Shown piece after piece: positions 53,877 to 62,624 of a DNA stretch of 64,000 nucleotides. The stretch lies in NCBI RefSeq assembly GCF_001610835.1, contig NZ_CP011270.1:806001-870000 (forward strand). Reading direction: 5' to 3'. The position numbers were made by a program, and so were the translations under genes. Within the stretch, counting starts at the first letter, position 1. Every line of letters starts with the position of its first letter. Source of the stretch: Planctomyces sp. SH-PL14 (GTDB lineage: Bacteria > Planctomycetota > Planctomycetia > Planctomycetales > Planctomycetaceae). Under the pieces are notes generated by a model that ran no database searches, had not been told where the DNA came from, and saw only the letters and a program-made list of their open reading frames with translations.

Positions 53877-55220
53877 TCAGTGGTTGAACGCGAACTCGCT
53901 GGAGTGCAGCAGGATGTAACCGACCTCGCGCGGAGTCCGGCCCCGGAGGGATTCCCGCTCGGCCGATGTCGGCGTGCGGCCAAGGAACCGGACGAACAGT
54001 TCGTCCATTCCGCCGGACGCCTGAGGCGCGTCATCGACGAGCCGGGACATCAGTCCCTGGACGGTCTCGCGATACTCCCACGAGGCGCTGAAGTCCCCGT
54101 CGAGAGCGTCGCCGAGGAACGTCCGGACGAACTCGCTCCGCTCCTCCGGCCTGGGAGCGCGGCCGGTCGCGGTACACATCGACTCGTACCACTGCTCGGG
54201 AATCAGCGGCTTGATCGGGCGGACGGCGAACAGCCGGACGCGGGAGTCGTCCGCTTTGGCAGAGGTCGACGCGAGCTGGTACGCGCGGGATCCGCAGACC
54301 AGCCGGACCATGTGCCGCGTATCGAACCCCGTCCGGATCGCCTCGTCGGACAGCCATTCGAGCAGTTCCGGGGCGGCGGCCGGGTTGTCGCGGCTGACGT
54401 CGTCAACGGGGTGCACGATTCCCCGGCCGACCAGGTGATACCAGATCCGATTCGAGAAGTTCCGGGCGAAGGGGCGGCTGCGGGTGAGGAACAGGCCGAA
54501 TTCGGCCCGCCATCGCGACGTACGGGGCTCGGCTCCCGAGAGGAACCGCGGCCGCTGGGCGGCCTCGACTTCCCGGACCACGTCGACGAGCTCCGTGTTC
54601 CCGTTCGACACCTCGCGGCGCTCGACGGCATCGAAGAAGCGGTTCATCCGCTGGAAGTCGGCCTGGGTCCAGCGGTCGAAGGGGTGGTCGTGGCACCGGG
54701 CGCAGTCGAGCCGGATCCCCAGGAACGCCCGCGAGACTTTGACGACCGGCTCCTCCGGATACCGCAGCAGAAAATTGACCGGTCCCGTGAACGCCGACTC
54801 ACCCGAGGCGGAAACGAGGTCGAGTGCGATCTGGTCGTACGGGCGGTTGGCGCGGAGCTGCGCGTGCAGCCAGTCGGTCAACGTCTGGCGGTCGGTCGAG
54901 TCATCCGCATAGCCGTAGAGCTGCGTCGTCCAGAGTTCCGACCAGAAGCGGTTGAACTCCTCTGTGTCGAGCAGGCGGTCGACGAGCGCTGGGCGGTCCG
55001 GGCTCCGGAGGAACTCCTCCCGTTCGGCGGTTGTCGGGATTCGTCCGAGGAGATCGAGCGAGACCCGCCGGAGGAACTGCTCGTCGGAGCAGGGGGCGGC
55101 GGGCTCGACGGCATGCCGCCGCCATGTCTCTTCGAGATGGGTGTCGATGGACGGTGCGGTCTGACCGAAGGCGACTGGTCCGGCAGTCAGAGCGAACAGG
55201 ATGATCGCCAGGCGGAGCAT
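53877..55220 (-). CDS. DUF1549/DUF1553 secreted protein
   Basis: A protein of 447 residues with a signal peptide (MLRLAIILFALTAGPVAFGQ). The DUF1549 part has RRVSLDLLGRIPTTAERE and FSELWTTQLYG-type segments (here FWSELWTTQLYGY), with a C-x-x-C-H motif in LDCARCHDHPFDRW that could bind heme c or metal. The DUF1553 part follows (FARNFSNRIWYHLVGRGIVHPVDD, FLGRTPTSAER). This pair is a hallmark of planctomycetes. This version lacks the N-terminal cytochrome domain common in larger members. Confidence 0.92.
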   Translation of the reverse strand: MLRLAIILFALTAGPVAFGQTAPSIDTHLEETWRRHAVEPAAPCSDEQFLRRVSLDLLGRIPTTAEREEFLRSPDRPALVDRLLDTEEFNRFWSELWTTQLYGYADDSTDRQTLTDWLHAQLRANRPYDQIALDLVSASGESAFTGPVNFLLRYPEEPVVKVSRAFLGIRLDCARCHDHPFDRWTQADFQRMNRFFDAVERREVSNGNTELVDVVREVEAAQRPRFLSGAEPRTSRWRAEFGLFLTRSRPFARNFSNRIWYHLVGRGIVHPVDDVSRDNPAAAPELLEWLSDEAIRTGFDTRHMVRLVCGSRAYQLASTSAKADDSRVRLFAVRPIKPLIPEQWYESMCTATGRAPRPEERSEFVRTFLGDALDGDFSASWEYRETVQGLMSRLVDDAPQASGGMDELFVRFLGRTPTSAERESLRGRTPREVGYILLHSSEFAFNH

Positions 55221-55327
55221 CGAGGTTCCTTCGGAGAGGATTGTTTGGTGGATGAGGTTGGGGATGAAAGGACTGGCGTTCGTCCTGTCCCAGGTCTCGA
55301 GACCTGAGTGACAAGACGAACCACGTA

Positions 55328-55635
55328 CTCGCCGGACGGACTCTCTTAGCTCAAACCCAACTTTCGACGGCAGCCGGGGTCAAGGGGGCAACCCCTTGCC
55401 GCCGGAGGCACTCCTGTGAGGAACCGTGGGACACAACGGACGTCCGTTTTGTGGAGACGGCGTTGAGGATTTACCGCTCGCTTTGGAATTCCCGCGGGTT
55501 GGTGAGGGGGGCATCCGACACGGTGTCCACGCTTGGATACGTTCTCCTTCAGACATCTCTCGACGGCCAGGCCTCCGGCGGGCAAAGGGGCGTTGCCCCT
55601 CTGCACTCCCCACCAGGGGGACCCTGGACCCGGTT
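55328..55635 (+). repeat. Structured intergenic repeat family, copy H
   Basis: Hairpin I is CAAGGGG-GCAA-CCCCTTG as in copies A and D. Hairpin II is AGGGGC-GTT-GCCCCT. Hairpin III is CCAGGG-GGA-CCCTGG. The long-range helix is exact. It lies between two minus-strand genes and ends ten bases from the BlaR1-like stop at 55645. Confidence 0.92.
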
Positions 55636-55644
55636 CTGAAAAAG

Positions 55645-58425
55645 TCAGAAGTCGGCCTTCTTCAGTTCCTTCTCAATCTCTGCCGCCTCCTGCAGCAGTT
55701 CCTCGATCGATGGTCCGGCCCAATCCTGCAGGACAAGCCCGTCAGGAGTCTCCGCGAACAGCTCGCCGAACCAGAGTTGCAGCCCATCGACCTCCGGCCG
55801 TTCCGCGGTGACTTCCGCCAGCCGCGCCAACTCGAGCTTCCCGACGAGCGAAGTCATCGCCCGCGACAACGCAGGGTTCGTCACCTCGGCCGCAAACTCG
55901 TCGACCACCCGCCCTCGACGTCGAACATCGCGGGCCTGCCGGAAGAACTCCTCGGCGCGCCCCTTAAGGTCGTCCGGAGACTCGGTCGTGATCTCGTAAT
56001 TCCCCTGCGGATTCTTCGTGACGAACTGGGCCATCCACTCCCGCGCCGCGGCGTCCGCCGTTACGGGAAGGTAATCCATCTTGCGGGCAACCAGCATGAA
56101 GGCCAATTCCGTCCCGAGCAGCTTCGAGAGCTTCGCCTGGAGCGGGTCGGCCCCATCGATCTTTCCGGCCAGCTGGTGCAGCGGTGTCTCCAGCGCCTCG
56201 CGGTACTTCACGATCGCGTCGTACCGCTGGGCCGATTCCTCCAGCGCCTTGAAGGCGTCCGTCTCGACGTCGAACTTCAGCCCTTCGGCCGTGTCGCTCG
56301 TCGCATCTTCCAGCAGATTGAAAATCTCCTCCACGCTCTCGTCCTTGAGGGGGGCGTCCTCCGAGGCGTGCCCCGCGATCCAGTACTTCGCGAACAGCGG
56401 ATCCGCCAGGAGCGTGCTGAACCGCCGGTGCAGGTCGTCCGTCTTCACGAGATCGCGCGACCAGGCGGCGAGCTCTTCCTGATAGCGGGCGAGCACGGGA
56501 TGGACTTCGTCGATCGTCTTGAGCCGCCGTTCGACCTGAGTCTGCCGGGCGGGACGGATGACATACGCCCCAGTCCTCGTCCGGACGAGCGCCTGGTCGA
56601 GCCCGTCGAGGATGTTGTCGATCTCGGGATGCAGCCGCAGACGGAGCTCCTGCTGGTAGAGGAACGCGGGGGCGGCCTCATGCGTCAGGAACCGCTTCAG
56701 CACCGGAGTTAGCGAGTGCTTCTCATCGAGTTCTCCGGCGATCTCAATCAGAACCAGGCCGATCGGGCTCAGGTCGGCGGTAGCCGCCTCGATCTCGCGG
56801 ACATAGCGGTCGATCACCTCGCCCTGCTCCGGGACGACGTTCCATTTCCCATCCTGCTTCCGGAAGTGCCGGGCGACAAATCGTTCCCACTGCGTTGCGG
56901 AATCTCCTTCCGGAGCGGCGTTCTGAGCCTGAATCGCCGCCCGGTCCGCCATGAGGATCTGCCCGGCGGGGGTCCGGAGGAGCGCTACGAACTTGCGGAG
57001 CGGCTCGTTCTCCTTGACCACGATCCGCGAGGCGAACTCCTCGAGCCGGTCGTGCGGCGCCCCGCTCGGCGCGGCGGTGACGCTCTCCCTGGCTGAACTG
57101 CGCTCCTCGTCTACCTCTTGGGAGACCGAGGCCGAGCCCGGCCCCGGGGCGGCAGCGAGCGCGGCCGGGGCGACGAACCGGAGGTCCACCAGTCCCGCGA
57201 GCCCCACGGCCAGAAGGGTGCCGGTCCACAGACCGCGCTGCATCCAGGAATCGCCCCCCTCGCGATCCGCCACGAGCCGGCGGATCCGCTGGAAGAGGGG
57301 GCCTCCGGTGGCCGCGGTCGCCATCAGGGGAGACCGCGCTCCGACCTGCGCCACCGCCAGCAGGGCCTGCGCCAGCCGCGGAGCGCGGACCGGAGACTCC
57401 TCCGCCATCAGCGCGTCGCAGGACCACTCCGCCGCCTCGTCGAAGCGCGACGCGGCGTACCACGCAAGCGGATTGAACCAGTGGAGTGCCACGACCGCTC
57501 GGGCCACGAGCGACGCCCACAGGTCCCCCCGCCGGAGGTGACAGAGTTCATGATGCAGCACCGCCTTCCGCTCCTCGGCGGAGAGCCGGTTCCAGAGCCG
57601 GACGGGAACAACGATCCGGTACCCGCCGGGAGCCCAGGTGAGGAACGGCCCGACCTGCGGATGGACCATCAGCCGGACATCGCGGCGGAGCCCCAGCTCG
57701 AGGCCGAGTTCCTGAAGCTCCTTCGTCCACGCGGACCGCGCGGGAGACGCGTTCGCGAGCGCCAGCCGGACGCAGCCGAAGTGGAACAGCAGCGTCGCTA
57801 GAACCAATGCCGCCCCGCCGGCCCACCCGCCGACGAGCATCCGCCGCCAGTCGATTGAGGCCGCCGCCGGACGGGAAGGATCGATCGAAGCGGCGGCCGG
57901 CGCTTCAGCGGTCTGGTCCAATGTCTCGGGACGAACGGGCGTCGATCGCATTTCGTTCGGCAGAGCACTCCCGGAACCGGCCGCGGAAATGGTCTCGGGC
58001 AGGGAAAGCGGCGATGCCGTTTCCGGTGCGAGAGCCGCAAACGGAGTCGAAAGGTTTTCGAAGGGTGCCTCTACCGCGCGAGTCACCGAAGCCTCGTGCC
58101 CGCCAGTCGGCGTCGACGCTGAGCTTGCCGTCGTCGGTCGGGATGTCACAGGCACCGACGACGCCAGACCGGCTGTCGCGGCCTCGCTGTCTGGGCTGGA
58201 AGAGACCGTCGGTTCGGAGTGGGAAAACGCCCACCACGCGGGAGCCTGGAGCGCCAGCGAGAAGGGGGCCACGAGAACCCCCTGCAGGAGCACCAGCCCC
58301 CAGGCGACGCGGTGCCACCGGGAGTCGGCGACGGGACGCCATCGCTGGAGGAGCCAGGCGAAACATCCGGCGATAAGCAGCATTCCGCTGGCGCGGAGGA
58401 TCAGGATCGTCCAATCGACGGTCAT
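55645..58425 (-). CDS. BlaR1/M56-family membrane metalloprotease
   Basis: A protein of 926 residues. N-terminal membrane helices (LILRASGMLLIAGCFAWLL, VAWGLVLLQGVLVAPFSLAL) are followed by a Ser/Thr/Ala-rich linker, more helices, and an M56 peptidase domain with HHELCHLRRGDL (H-E-x-x-H) and EEAEWSCDALMAE-type motif (here DEAAEWSCDALMA). A long helical C-terminal half of ~500 residues follows, in place of the penicillin-binding sensor of true BlaR1. It is coded three bases after the BlaI-like repressor. By family precedent it cleaves the repressor upon a signal, which here is unknown. Confidence 0.88.
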   Translation of the reverse strand: MTVDWTILILRASGMLLIAGCFAWLLQRWRPVADSRWHRVAWGLVLLQGVLVAPFSLALQAPAWWAFSHSEPTVSSSPDSEAATAGLASSVPVTSRPTTASSASTPTGGHEASVTRAVEAPFENLSTPFAALAPETASPLSLPETISAAGSGSALPNEMRSTPVRPETLDQTAEAPAAASIDPSRPAAASIDWRRMLVGGWAGGAALVLATLLFHFGCVRLALANASPARSAWTKELQELGLELGLRRDVRLMVHPQVGPFLTWAPGGYRIVVPVRLWNRLSAEERKAVLHHELCHLRRGDLWASLVARAVVALHWFNPLAWYAASRFDEAAEWSCDALMAEESPVRAPRLAQALLAVAQVGARSPLMATAATGGPLFQRIRRLVADREGGDSWMQRGLWTGTLLAVGLAGLVDLRFVAPAALAAAPGPGSASVSQEVDEERSSARESVTAAPSGAPHDRLEEFASRIVVKENEPLRKFVALLRTPAGQILMADRAAIQAQNAAPEGDSATQWERFVARHFRKQDGKWNVVPEQGEVIDRYVREIEAATADLSPIGLVLIEIAGELDEKHSLTPVLKRFLTHEAAPAFLYQQELRLRLHPEIDNILDGLDQALVRTRTGAYVIRPARQTQVERRLKTIDEVHPVLARYQEELAAWSRDLVKTDDLHRRFSTLLADPLFAKYWIAGHASEDAPLKDESVEEIFNLLEDATSDTAEGLKFDVETDAFKALEESAQRYDAIVKYREALETPLHQLAGKIDGADPLQAKLSKLLGTELAFMLVARKMDYLPVTADAAAREWMAQFVTKNPQGNYEITTESPDDLKGRAEEFFRQARDVRRRGRVVDEFAAEVTNPALSRAMTSLVGKLELARLAEVTAERPEVDGLQLWFGELFAETPDGLVLQDWAGPSIEELLQEAAEIEKELKKADF

Positions 58426-58428
58426 GGC

Positions 58429-58830
58429 TCAGTCCTCCCGCTGCTGGGCGTTGTGACGGCGTTCCGCGTCGCGGATGAGCTTCTTCAGCTCCGCCAGTTC
58501 GTCGGATGTCAGGCTGGCCCCCTGGACGAGATGGGCCACGAGCGGCACCACGGAGCCCTGGGCCACCCGCTCCACAAAGTCCGTCAGCTGCGTCTCACGG
58601 ACCGAATCGGGTTCGATTACCGCGGCGTACCGCGTCGGGACCCGCCCCGCCTTCTGCTTCTCGACCCAGCCTTTGTCGACGAGGCGATTCAGTCGGGTCT
58701 GGACGGTCGTGTAGCCCACTTCCCGCCCGACCCGTTCATGGACCTCGGCCAGCGAAAGGGCCCCGTGGTCCCACAGGAGCTTGAGGAGCTCGAGCTCCCC
58801 CTCCGTCGGATTCGCGTTCGACGTTCTCAT
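58429..58830 (-). CDS. BlaI/MecI-family transcriptional repressor
   Basis: A protein of 133 residues; GGAGG lies five bases before ATG 58830. The winged helix-turn-helix has TEGELELLKLLWDHGALSLAEVHE, VGYTTVQTRLNRLVDKGWVEKQKAGR and RYAAVIEP, the family signature. The C-terminal dimerisation half ends in EELKKLIRDAERR-type helix. It precedes the M56 protease gene by three bases, the usual repressor-protease operon. The two dyads upstream of its start are its likely operators. Confidence 0.93.
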   Translation of the reverse strand: MRTSNANPTEGELELLKLLWDHGALSLAEVHERVGREVGYTTVQTRLNRLVDKGWVEKQKAGRVPTRYAAVIEPDSVRETQLTDFVERVAQGSVVPLVAHLVQGASLTSDELAELKKLIRDAERRHNAQQRED

Positions 58831-58881
58831 TCGCCCCTCCGGAGAAACGTGATGAGGGCCCCAGCTCGGTGAGCCATTGTG

Positions 58882-58920
58882 TTTACTACTCGTGTAGTAA
58901 ACCATACGACACGCGTCGTA
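58882..58920. promoter_or_regulatory. Two BlaI/MecI-type operator dyads
   Basis: TTTACTAC-TCGT-GTAGTAAA (58882-58901) is a perfect palindrome. Its TACTAC-N4-GTAGTA core matches the staphylococcal mec operator core TACTAC-N4-GTAGTA. Three bases later a second perfect palindrome, TACGAC-ACGC-GTCGTA (58905-58920), follows. Both lie 52 to 90 bases before the repressor start. Confidence 0.85.
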
Positions 58921-59079
58921 ACAACAAGAAGATTCCAGAGAGATTCTTGAGACGTGGGCAGGTTTGGCCGCCCCGCTGTTTGGCCCCCAGGTCGCCAGCG
59001 GCTGGGTCGCCCCCAAGGTGCTGCCGACATCGCTGGCACGCCTCGATCGGGGTGGCCGGAAGAGAAGCAGCAGGCGGAC

Positions 59080-61761
59080 TCAGGCGGGACGCGGGGCCTC
59101 CTGCAGGAGCTGGTGGACCTCTTCCCCCGTGAACGCCTCGCCCAGCTGCCGACGAATCTCCGGGTTCCCCGCCAGGCCGGCTAGTTTGCCAAGCAGGACG
59201 ACCTGCAGTTCGGGTTTCTCCAGCGGCGTCACGAGGAGGAACAGCAGCGTCACCGGCTCGCTCGACTGGACGCTGAATCGAATCCCCGGCGACGCGGCGC
59301 GGCCGAAGATCAGCAGCGGCCGAGACAGGCCCGGGCAGCGGGCATGCGGAATGGCGACTCCGAGCCCCACGTCCGTCGACAGCTCCCGCTCGCGCGCCAC
59401 GGCCAGGGCCGCGATGTCCTGCCCCTCCGGCAGCAGCGTTGGCGGAATCCGCCGCGCCAGGATCGCGATCGCGTCCTCGGACGTCGCGGCCTGGAGATCA
59501 AACACCGCGTGGTCGGGCAGCAGGAAATCGCCCAGGACGAGCTCCTGGTGCCGCGGGTACTCGTCTTCGATGCGTCCCACAACCTGCTCCAGGATGTCCT
59601 CCATCGTGATCAGGCCGACTGGAGCGCCCCTGTCCTCCACGAGGTAGAGCGAGATGTGCTCCCGCTGCATCTGCTGCAGCACCGTCTGGACATCTTCCTG
59701 AAGCGAAACCCCTCCGAGGGGCCGGATGAGACTCGTCCACCCCGACTCGTGCGCGGGATCGAGCGAGAGCAGGTCCTTCACGAGGAGGTATCCCATGGGG
59801 CGTCCCGTCGCGGCGTCGACAACGGGCCACCGCGAGAAGTGCTGCGCCGCGACTTTCCGCCGGACCGAATCGAGACTCTCACCGGCCGACAGCCGCCGGA
59901 CGCGGGTCCAGGGGACCATGACGTTGCGGACGGACTGCCCCTGGAGGTTCGAGACATTTTCGAGGATCAGCCGCAGCCGGAGCTCGCGGACCGACCGCTC
60001 GACGAACTCGCGGCTCGCTCCCGTGTCGGCCAGAACGAGCCGCGCCAGCGCGACGGCCGCTTCCCCCTCTTCGAACACGGCAGCGGTCGTCCCGACCTGA
60101 TCGAGCAGCTCCCGCTCGGCGAGATACCGGGCTCGGACGAGAATTCGCAACTTGTCGTTCAGGTTCCGTGCAGCCGAGACCACGGCCGCACTGTTGGAGG
60201 CGGACGGCAGCGTCAGCACGAGGTACGCGGCCCGTTCGATCTCCGCCTGCTCCAGAACCGCGTCGCGGGAGGCGTCGCCGTAGATCGCGGCCTGCCCCTG
60301 CTTGGTCAGTTCGGTCACCGTGTCCATGTTCAGGTCGATGATCACCGTCCGGAGCCCTGCCTCGCGGAGCAGCTGATTGACGGACCGGCCGACCGGTCCG
60401 AAGCCGACGACGACCGCCAGCCGTTCGGAGGGACCGGTGCCGCGGAGCTGCTTGTGGACGCCGATGTTCATCCGCCGCATCCGCCGCTCGGCCCGCGCGT
60501 TGAGCAGCTTCCAGAGTCGCGGCTGCCGGGCCAGCCAAGCTTCGATCGCGTGCCGGGACCGGAACAGGAGCGGATTCAGCGTGATCGACAGGATCGCCGA
60601 CGCGACGAGGACATTGTGTCCGGAGAGCGGCAGGAGGTTCGCCTGATGGGCCGTCTCGGACAGGATGAACGAAAACTCCCCGATCTGGGCGAGGCCGACC
60701 GCCACTGTAATCGCCGTCCGGACCGACCAGCCGAGCGAGGCGACGATCACGAGCGCCGCCAGCGGCTTGACGATCAGAATGATCCCCATCGCGGCCAGGA
60801 TCATGAGCGGCTGCTGGAGGACGAAGGCTGGGTCGAAGATCATGCCGACCGAGACGAAGAAGATCACCGCAAAGGCGTCCCGCAGCGGCAGGGCGTCCGC
60901 CGCCGCCTGGTGGCTCACGGGGGACTGGGCCACGACCATCCCGGCCAGAAACGCCCCCAGGGCCATCGAGGCACCGAACGCAAAATAGGCCCCCGTCGCG
61001 ACGGCGACGGAGAACACAAGGATCGTCAGCGTGAACAGCTCCCGGGAGCGGAGCCGCGCCACCTGGACCAGCACCCACGGGACGAGCCGCTGCCCGGCCA
61101 CCCCCACTGTCACGACGAGCGCCACGAGCTTCAGCAGCGCCAGACCGATGGCGGCCCACGGACTCAAGGGAGCGACGGCCGCCGCAACCACCTCCCCGTG
61201 CTCCAGAGCCGCGTGGCCCGCCTCAACCACGGCCGGTCCCGCCGACGTTCCCAGGACCGGGATGAGCACGAGGACGATGACCGTCAGGACATCCTCGACG
61301 AGGAGCCACCCGACGGCGACATGCCCCTCCGGCGCGTGGAGCACGTTGGCATCGGCCAGGACCCGCATCAGGACGACCGTGCTGGCGACCGCCAGAGCCA
61401 TCCCCATCACCAGCCCCCCCTTCACCGGCATTCCCAGGGCGACGAAGCACACGACGCCGAGCAGAGTCGCCATGAGGCTCTGGCCGATCGCCCCCGGAAT
61501 CGCGACCCCTTTGACGGCCAGCAGGTCCTTGAGGTGAAAGTGCAACCCGACGCCGAACATCAGCAGGATCACGCCGACTTCGGCCAGCTGGTGGGCGATG
61601 TTGATGTCGCCGACGAAGCCGGGCGTGTGGGGGCCGATCAGGACGCCGGCGATCAGGTAACCGACGATCGGCGAGAGCCGGAGCCGTTGCGTCACGAGCC
61701 CCAGGATCCAGGCACTCGTAAAGGCGGCCGCGATAGTGGTGATGAGGGGAAGATCGTGCAC
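59080..61761 (-). CDS. CPA2-type cation/proton antiporter fused to RCK, CBS and PTS EIIA domains
   Basis: 893 residues from GTG 61761. The frame is open to 61923, but that extension runs through a repeat remnant. A KefB-type transporter part (~1-390) has IVGYLIAGVLIGPHTPGF and about twelve helices. It is followed by an RCK_N/TrkA-N domain (VVVGFGPVGRSVNQLLREAG, VIIDLN, YGDASRDAVLEQAEIERA). Next is a CBS-like pair (VRNVMVPWTRVRRL, MGYLLVKDLL, GLITMEDILEQVVGRIEDEY). At the C-terminus is a PTS EIIA type-2 domain, with its phosphoryl histidine probably in GVAIPHARCPGL. It is a K+ or Na+/H+ antiporter controlled by nucleotide and perhaps phosphorylation. Confidence 0.88.
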   Translation of the reverse strand: MHDLPLITTIAAAFTSAWILGLVTQRLRLSPIVGYLIAGVLIGPHTPGFVGDINIAHQLAEVGVILLMFGVGLHFHLKDLLAVKGVAIPGAIGQSLMATLLGVVCFVALGMPVKGGLVMGMALAVASTVVLMRVLADANVLHAPEGHVAVGWLLVEDVLTVIVLVLIPVLGTSAGPAVVEAGHAALEHGEVVAAAVAPLSPWAAIGLALLKLVALVVTVGVAGQRLVPWVLVQVARLRSRELFTLTILVFSVAVATGAYFAFGASMALGAFLAGMVVAQSPVSHQAAADALPLRDAFAVIFFVSVGMIFDPAFVLQQPLMILAAMGIILIVKPLAALVIVASLGWSVRTAITVAVGLAQIGEFSFILSETAHQANLLPLSGHNVLVASAILSITLNPLLFRSRHAIEAWLARQPRLWKLLNARAERRMRRMNIGVHKQLRGTGPSERLAVVVGFGPVGRSVNQLLREAGLRTVIIDLNMDTVTELTKQGQAAIYGDASRDAVLEQAEIERAAYLVLTLPSASNSAAVVSAARNLNDKLRILVRARYLAERELLDQVGTTAAVFEEGEAAVALARLVLADTGASREFVERSVRELRLRLILENVSNLQGQSVRNVMVPWTRVRRLSAGESLDSVRRKVAAQHFSRWPVVDAATGRPMGYLLVKDLLSLDPAHESGWTSLIRPLGGVSLQEDVQTVLQQMQREHISLYLVEDRGAPVGLITMEDILEQVVGRIEDEYPRHQELVLGDFLLPDHAVFDLQAATSEDAIAILARRIPPTLLPEGQDIAALAVARERELSTDVGLGVAIPHARCPGLSRPLLIFGRAASPGIRFSVQSSEPVTLLFLLVTPLEKPELQVVLLGKLAGLAGNPEIRRQLGEAFTGEEVHQLLQEAPRPA

Positions 61762-61889
61762 GGGGCGAATGGGGCAGGAGAAGTCGGAACAGATCGAACG
61801 ATCGACGAATCCCCGACAGGTCGGCGCGCCCCGGCGGGGACCTATCAGACTCCCCACGCCGGAATGAGACAAGCGAACTCGAACCGCAT

Positions 61890-61953
61890 CCTTGCCGGCA
61901 CGACTCGGCAGCCTCAAACCCAATGTGCGACGGCAGTCGGCGTCAAGGAGCCA
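61890..61953 (+). repeat. Truncated remnant (I) of the structured repeat family
   Basis: CCTTGCCGGCACGACTCGGC and the next ~40 bases match the 5' end of the family up to GTCAAGG, where hairpin I should begin. Then the sequence continues AGCCAGGCCT, as if an internal deletion joined the start to the region before the 3' long-range arm. No hairpin is left. The rest of the 61762-62190 gap holds nothing I can identify. Confidence 0.65.
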
Positions 61954-62190
61954 GGCCTACCTCGAGGCGCTGGCGAGCGAACTGGACGGCAGCCGGAGCC
62001 GCTTTAGCTCATCGCGCCGTTGGAGAAGCTGCAGAACCATCGGCACCAGTTCTACGAAGAGGCCCGACAGCACGCCGCTCACGCCGAGATCGTCGTTGAG
62101 CTTCCCACCGAGCAGTAGAAACGTGCGCGCGGGAGTCACCTGACCGCTGCGTCTCTGGAGGGAGCCGGACAAGAAATCGCACAACCGGCG

Positions 62191-62322
62191 TCAGTCCAAC
62201 GTGATCAAAGGCCTCATGATTCCCTCCTCTTTGGTCTCCATCACCCGGACTGCGCGATCGACCTGCGAGAACGGGATGCGGTGCGTCGTCATGAGGCTCG
62301 GATCGACCCAGCCGACCGCAAA
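62191..62322 (-). pseudogene. 3' fragment of a zinc-type medium-chain dehydrogenase
   Basis: The minus-strand frame reads WVDPSLMTTHRIPFSQVDR, then AVRVMETKEEGIMRPLITLD and a stop. This is the C-terminal end of Zn-binding alcohol/sorbitol dehydrogenases ('D-P-x-x-L-x-T-H-x-x-P-F-x-x-x-D-x-A' followed by 'M-x-x-K-E-x-G-x-x-K-P-L'). Only ~43 codons survive; the frame runs up to the tRNA terminator, with no start. It is the stump of a gene cut off at this junction. Confidence 0.8.
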
Positions 62323-62323
62323 G

Positions 62324-62365
62324 AAAAAAACCTTGAACTTCCTGAGTTTTCTCAGGGGTTCAAGG
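62324..62365 (-). terminator. Rho-independent terminator of the tRNA-Ser transcript
   Basis: On the minus strand a stem of about 15 bp (CCTTGAAC...GTTCAAGG outer part, CTGAG inner part, AAAA loop) ends in seven T residues. It starts 13 bases after the tRNA 3' end. Confidence 0.88.
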
Positions 62366-62372
62366 TGTTAGA

Positions 62373-62464
<92 letters not shown>

Positions 62465-62530
62465 GACTAATGTTTTTGCTAGCTTTTCGTTCCTCTTCGG
62501 TGTTCGCTGTCGTCAGTCGTGACACCTTGT

Positions 62531-62559
62531 TTGACACCAGGGTCGCTCGCTACTATACA
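62531..62559 (+). promoter_or_regulatory. Sigma-70-type promoter for the recombinase gene
   Basis: TTGACA (62531-62536) and TATACA (62554-62559) are separated by 17 bases, close to the vegetative consensus. The start of transcription would be near 62566, about 60 bases ahead of the GTG at 62625. The divergent tRNA promoter must overlap this 160-base region. Confidence 0.75.
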
Positions 62560-62624
62560 AAACGGCACCTGACTGAGTCACCAGGCAGGCGCCAAAGCCA
62601 ACCCCTGCGTTACTAGGTGCTGAC

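Noticed and set aside
61957-62184. 75-codon minus-strand open frame next to the dehydrogenase fragment
   Set aside because: It has a plausible helical peptide, but no known match, no clear start signal and lies in a decayed boundary. Could be a gene tail; not enough support.
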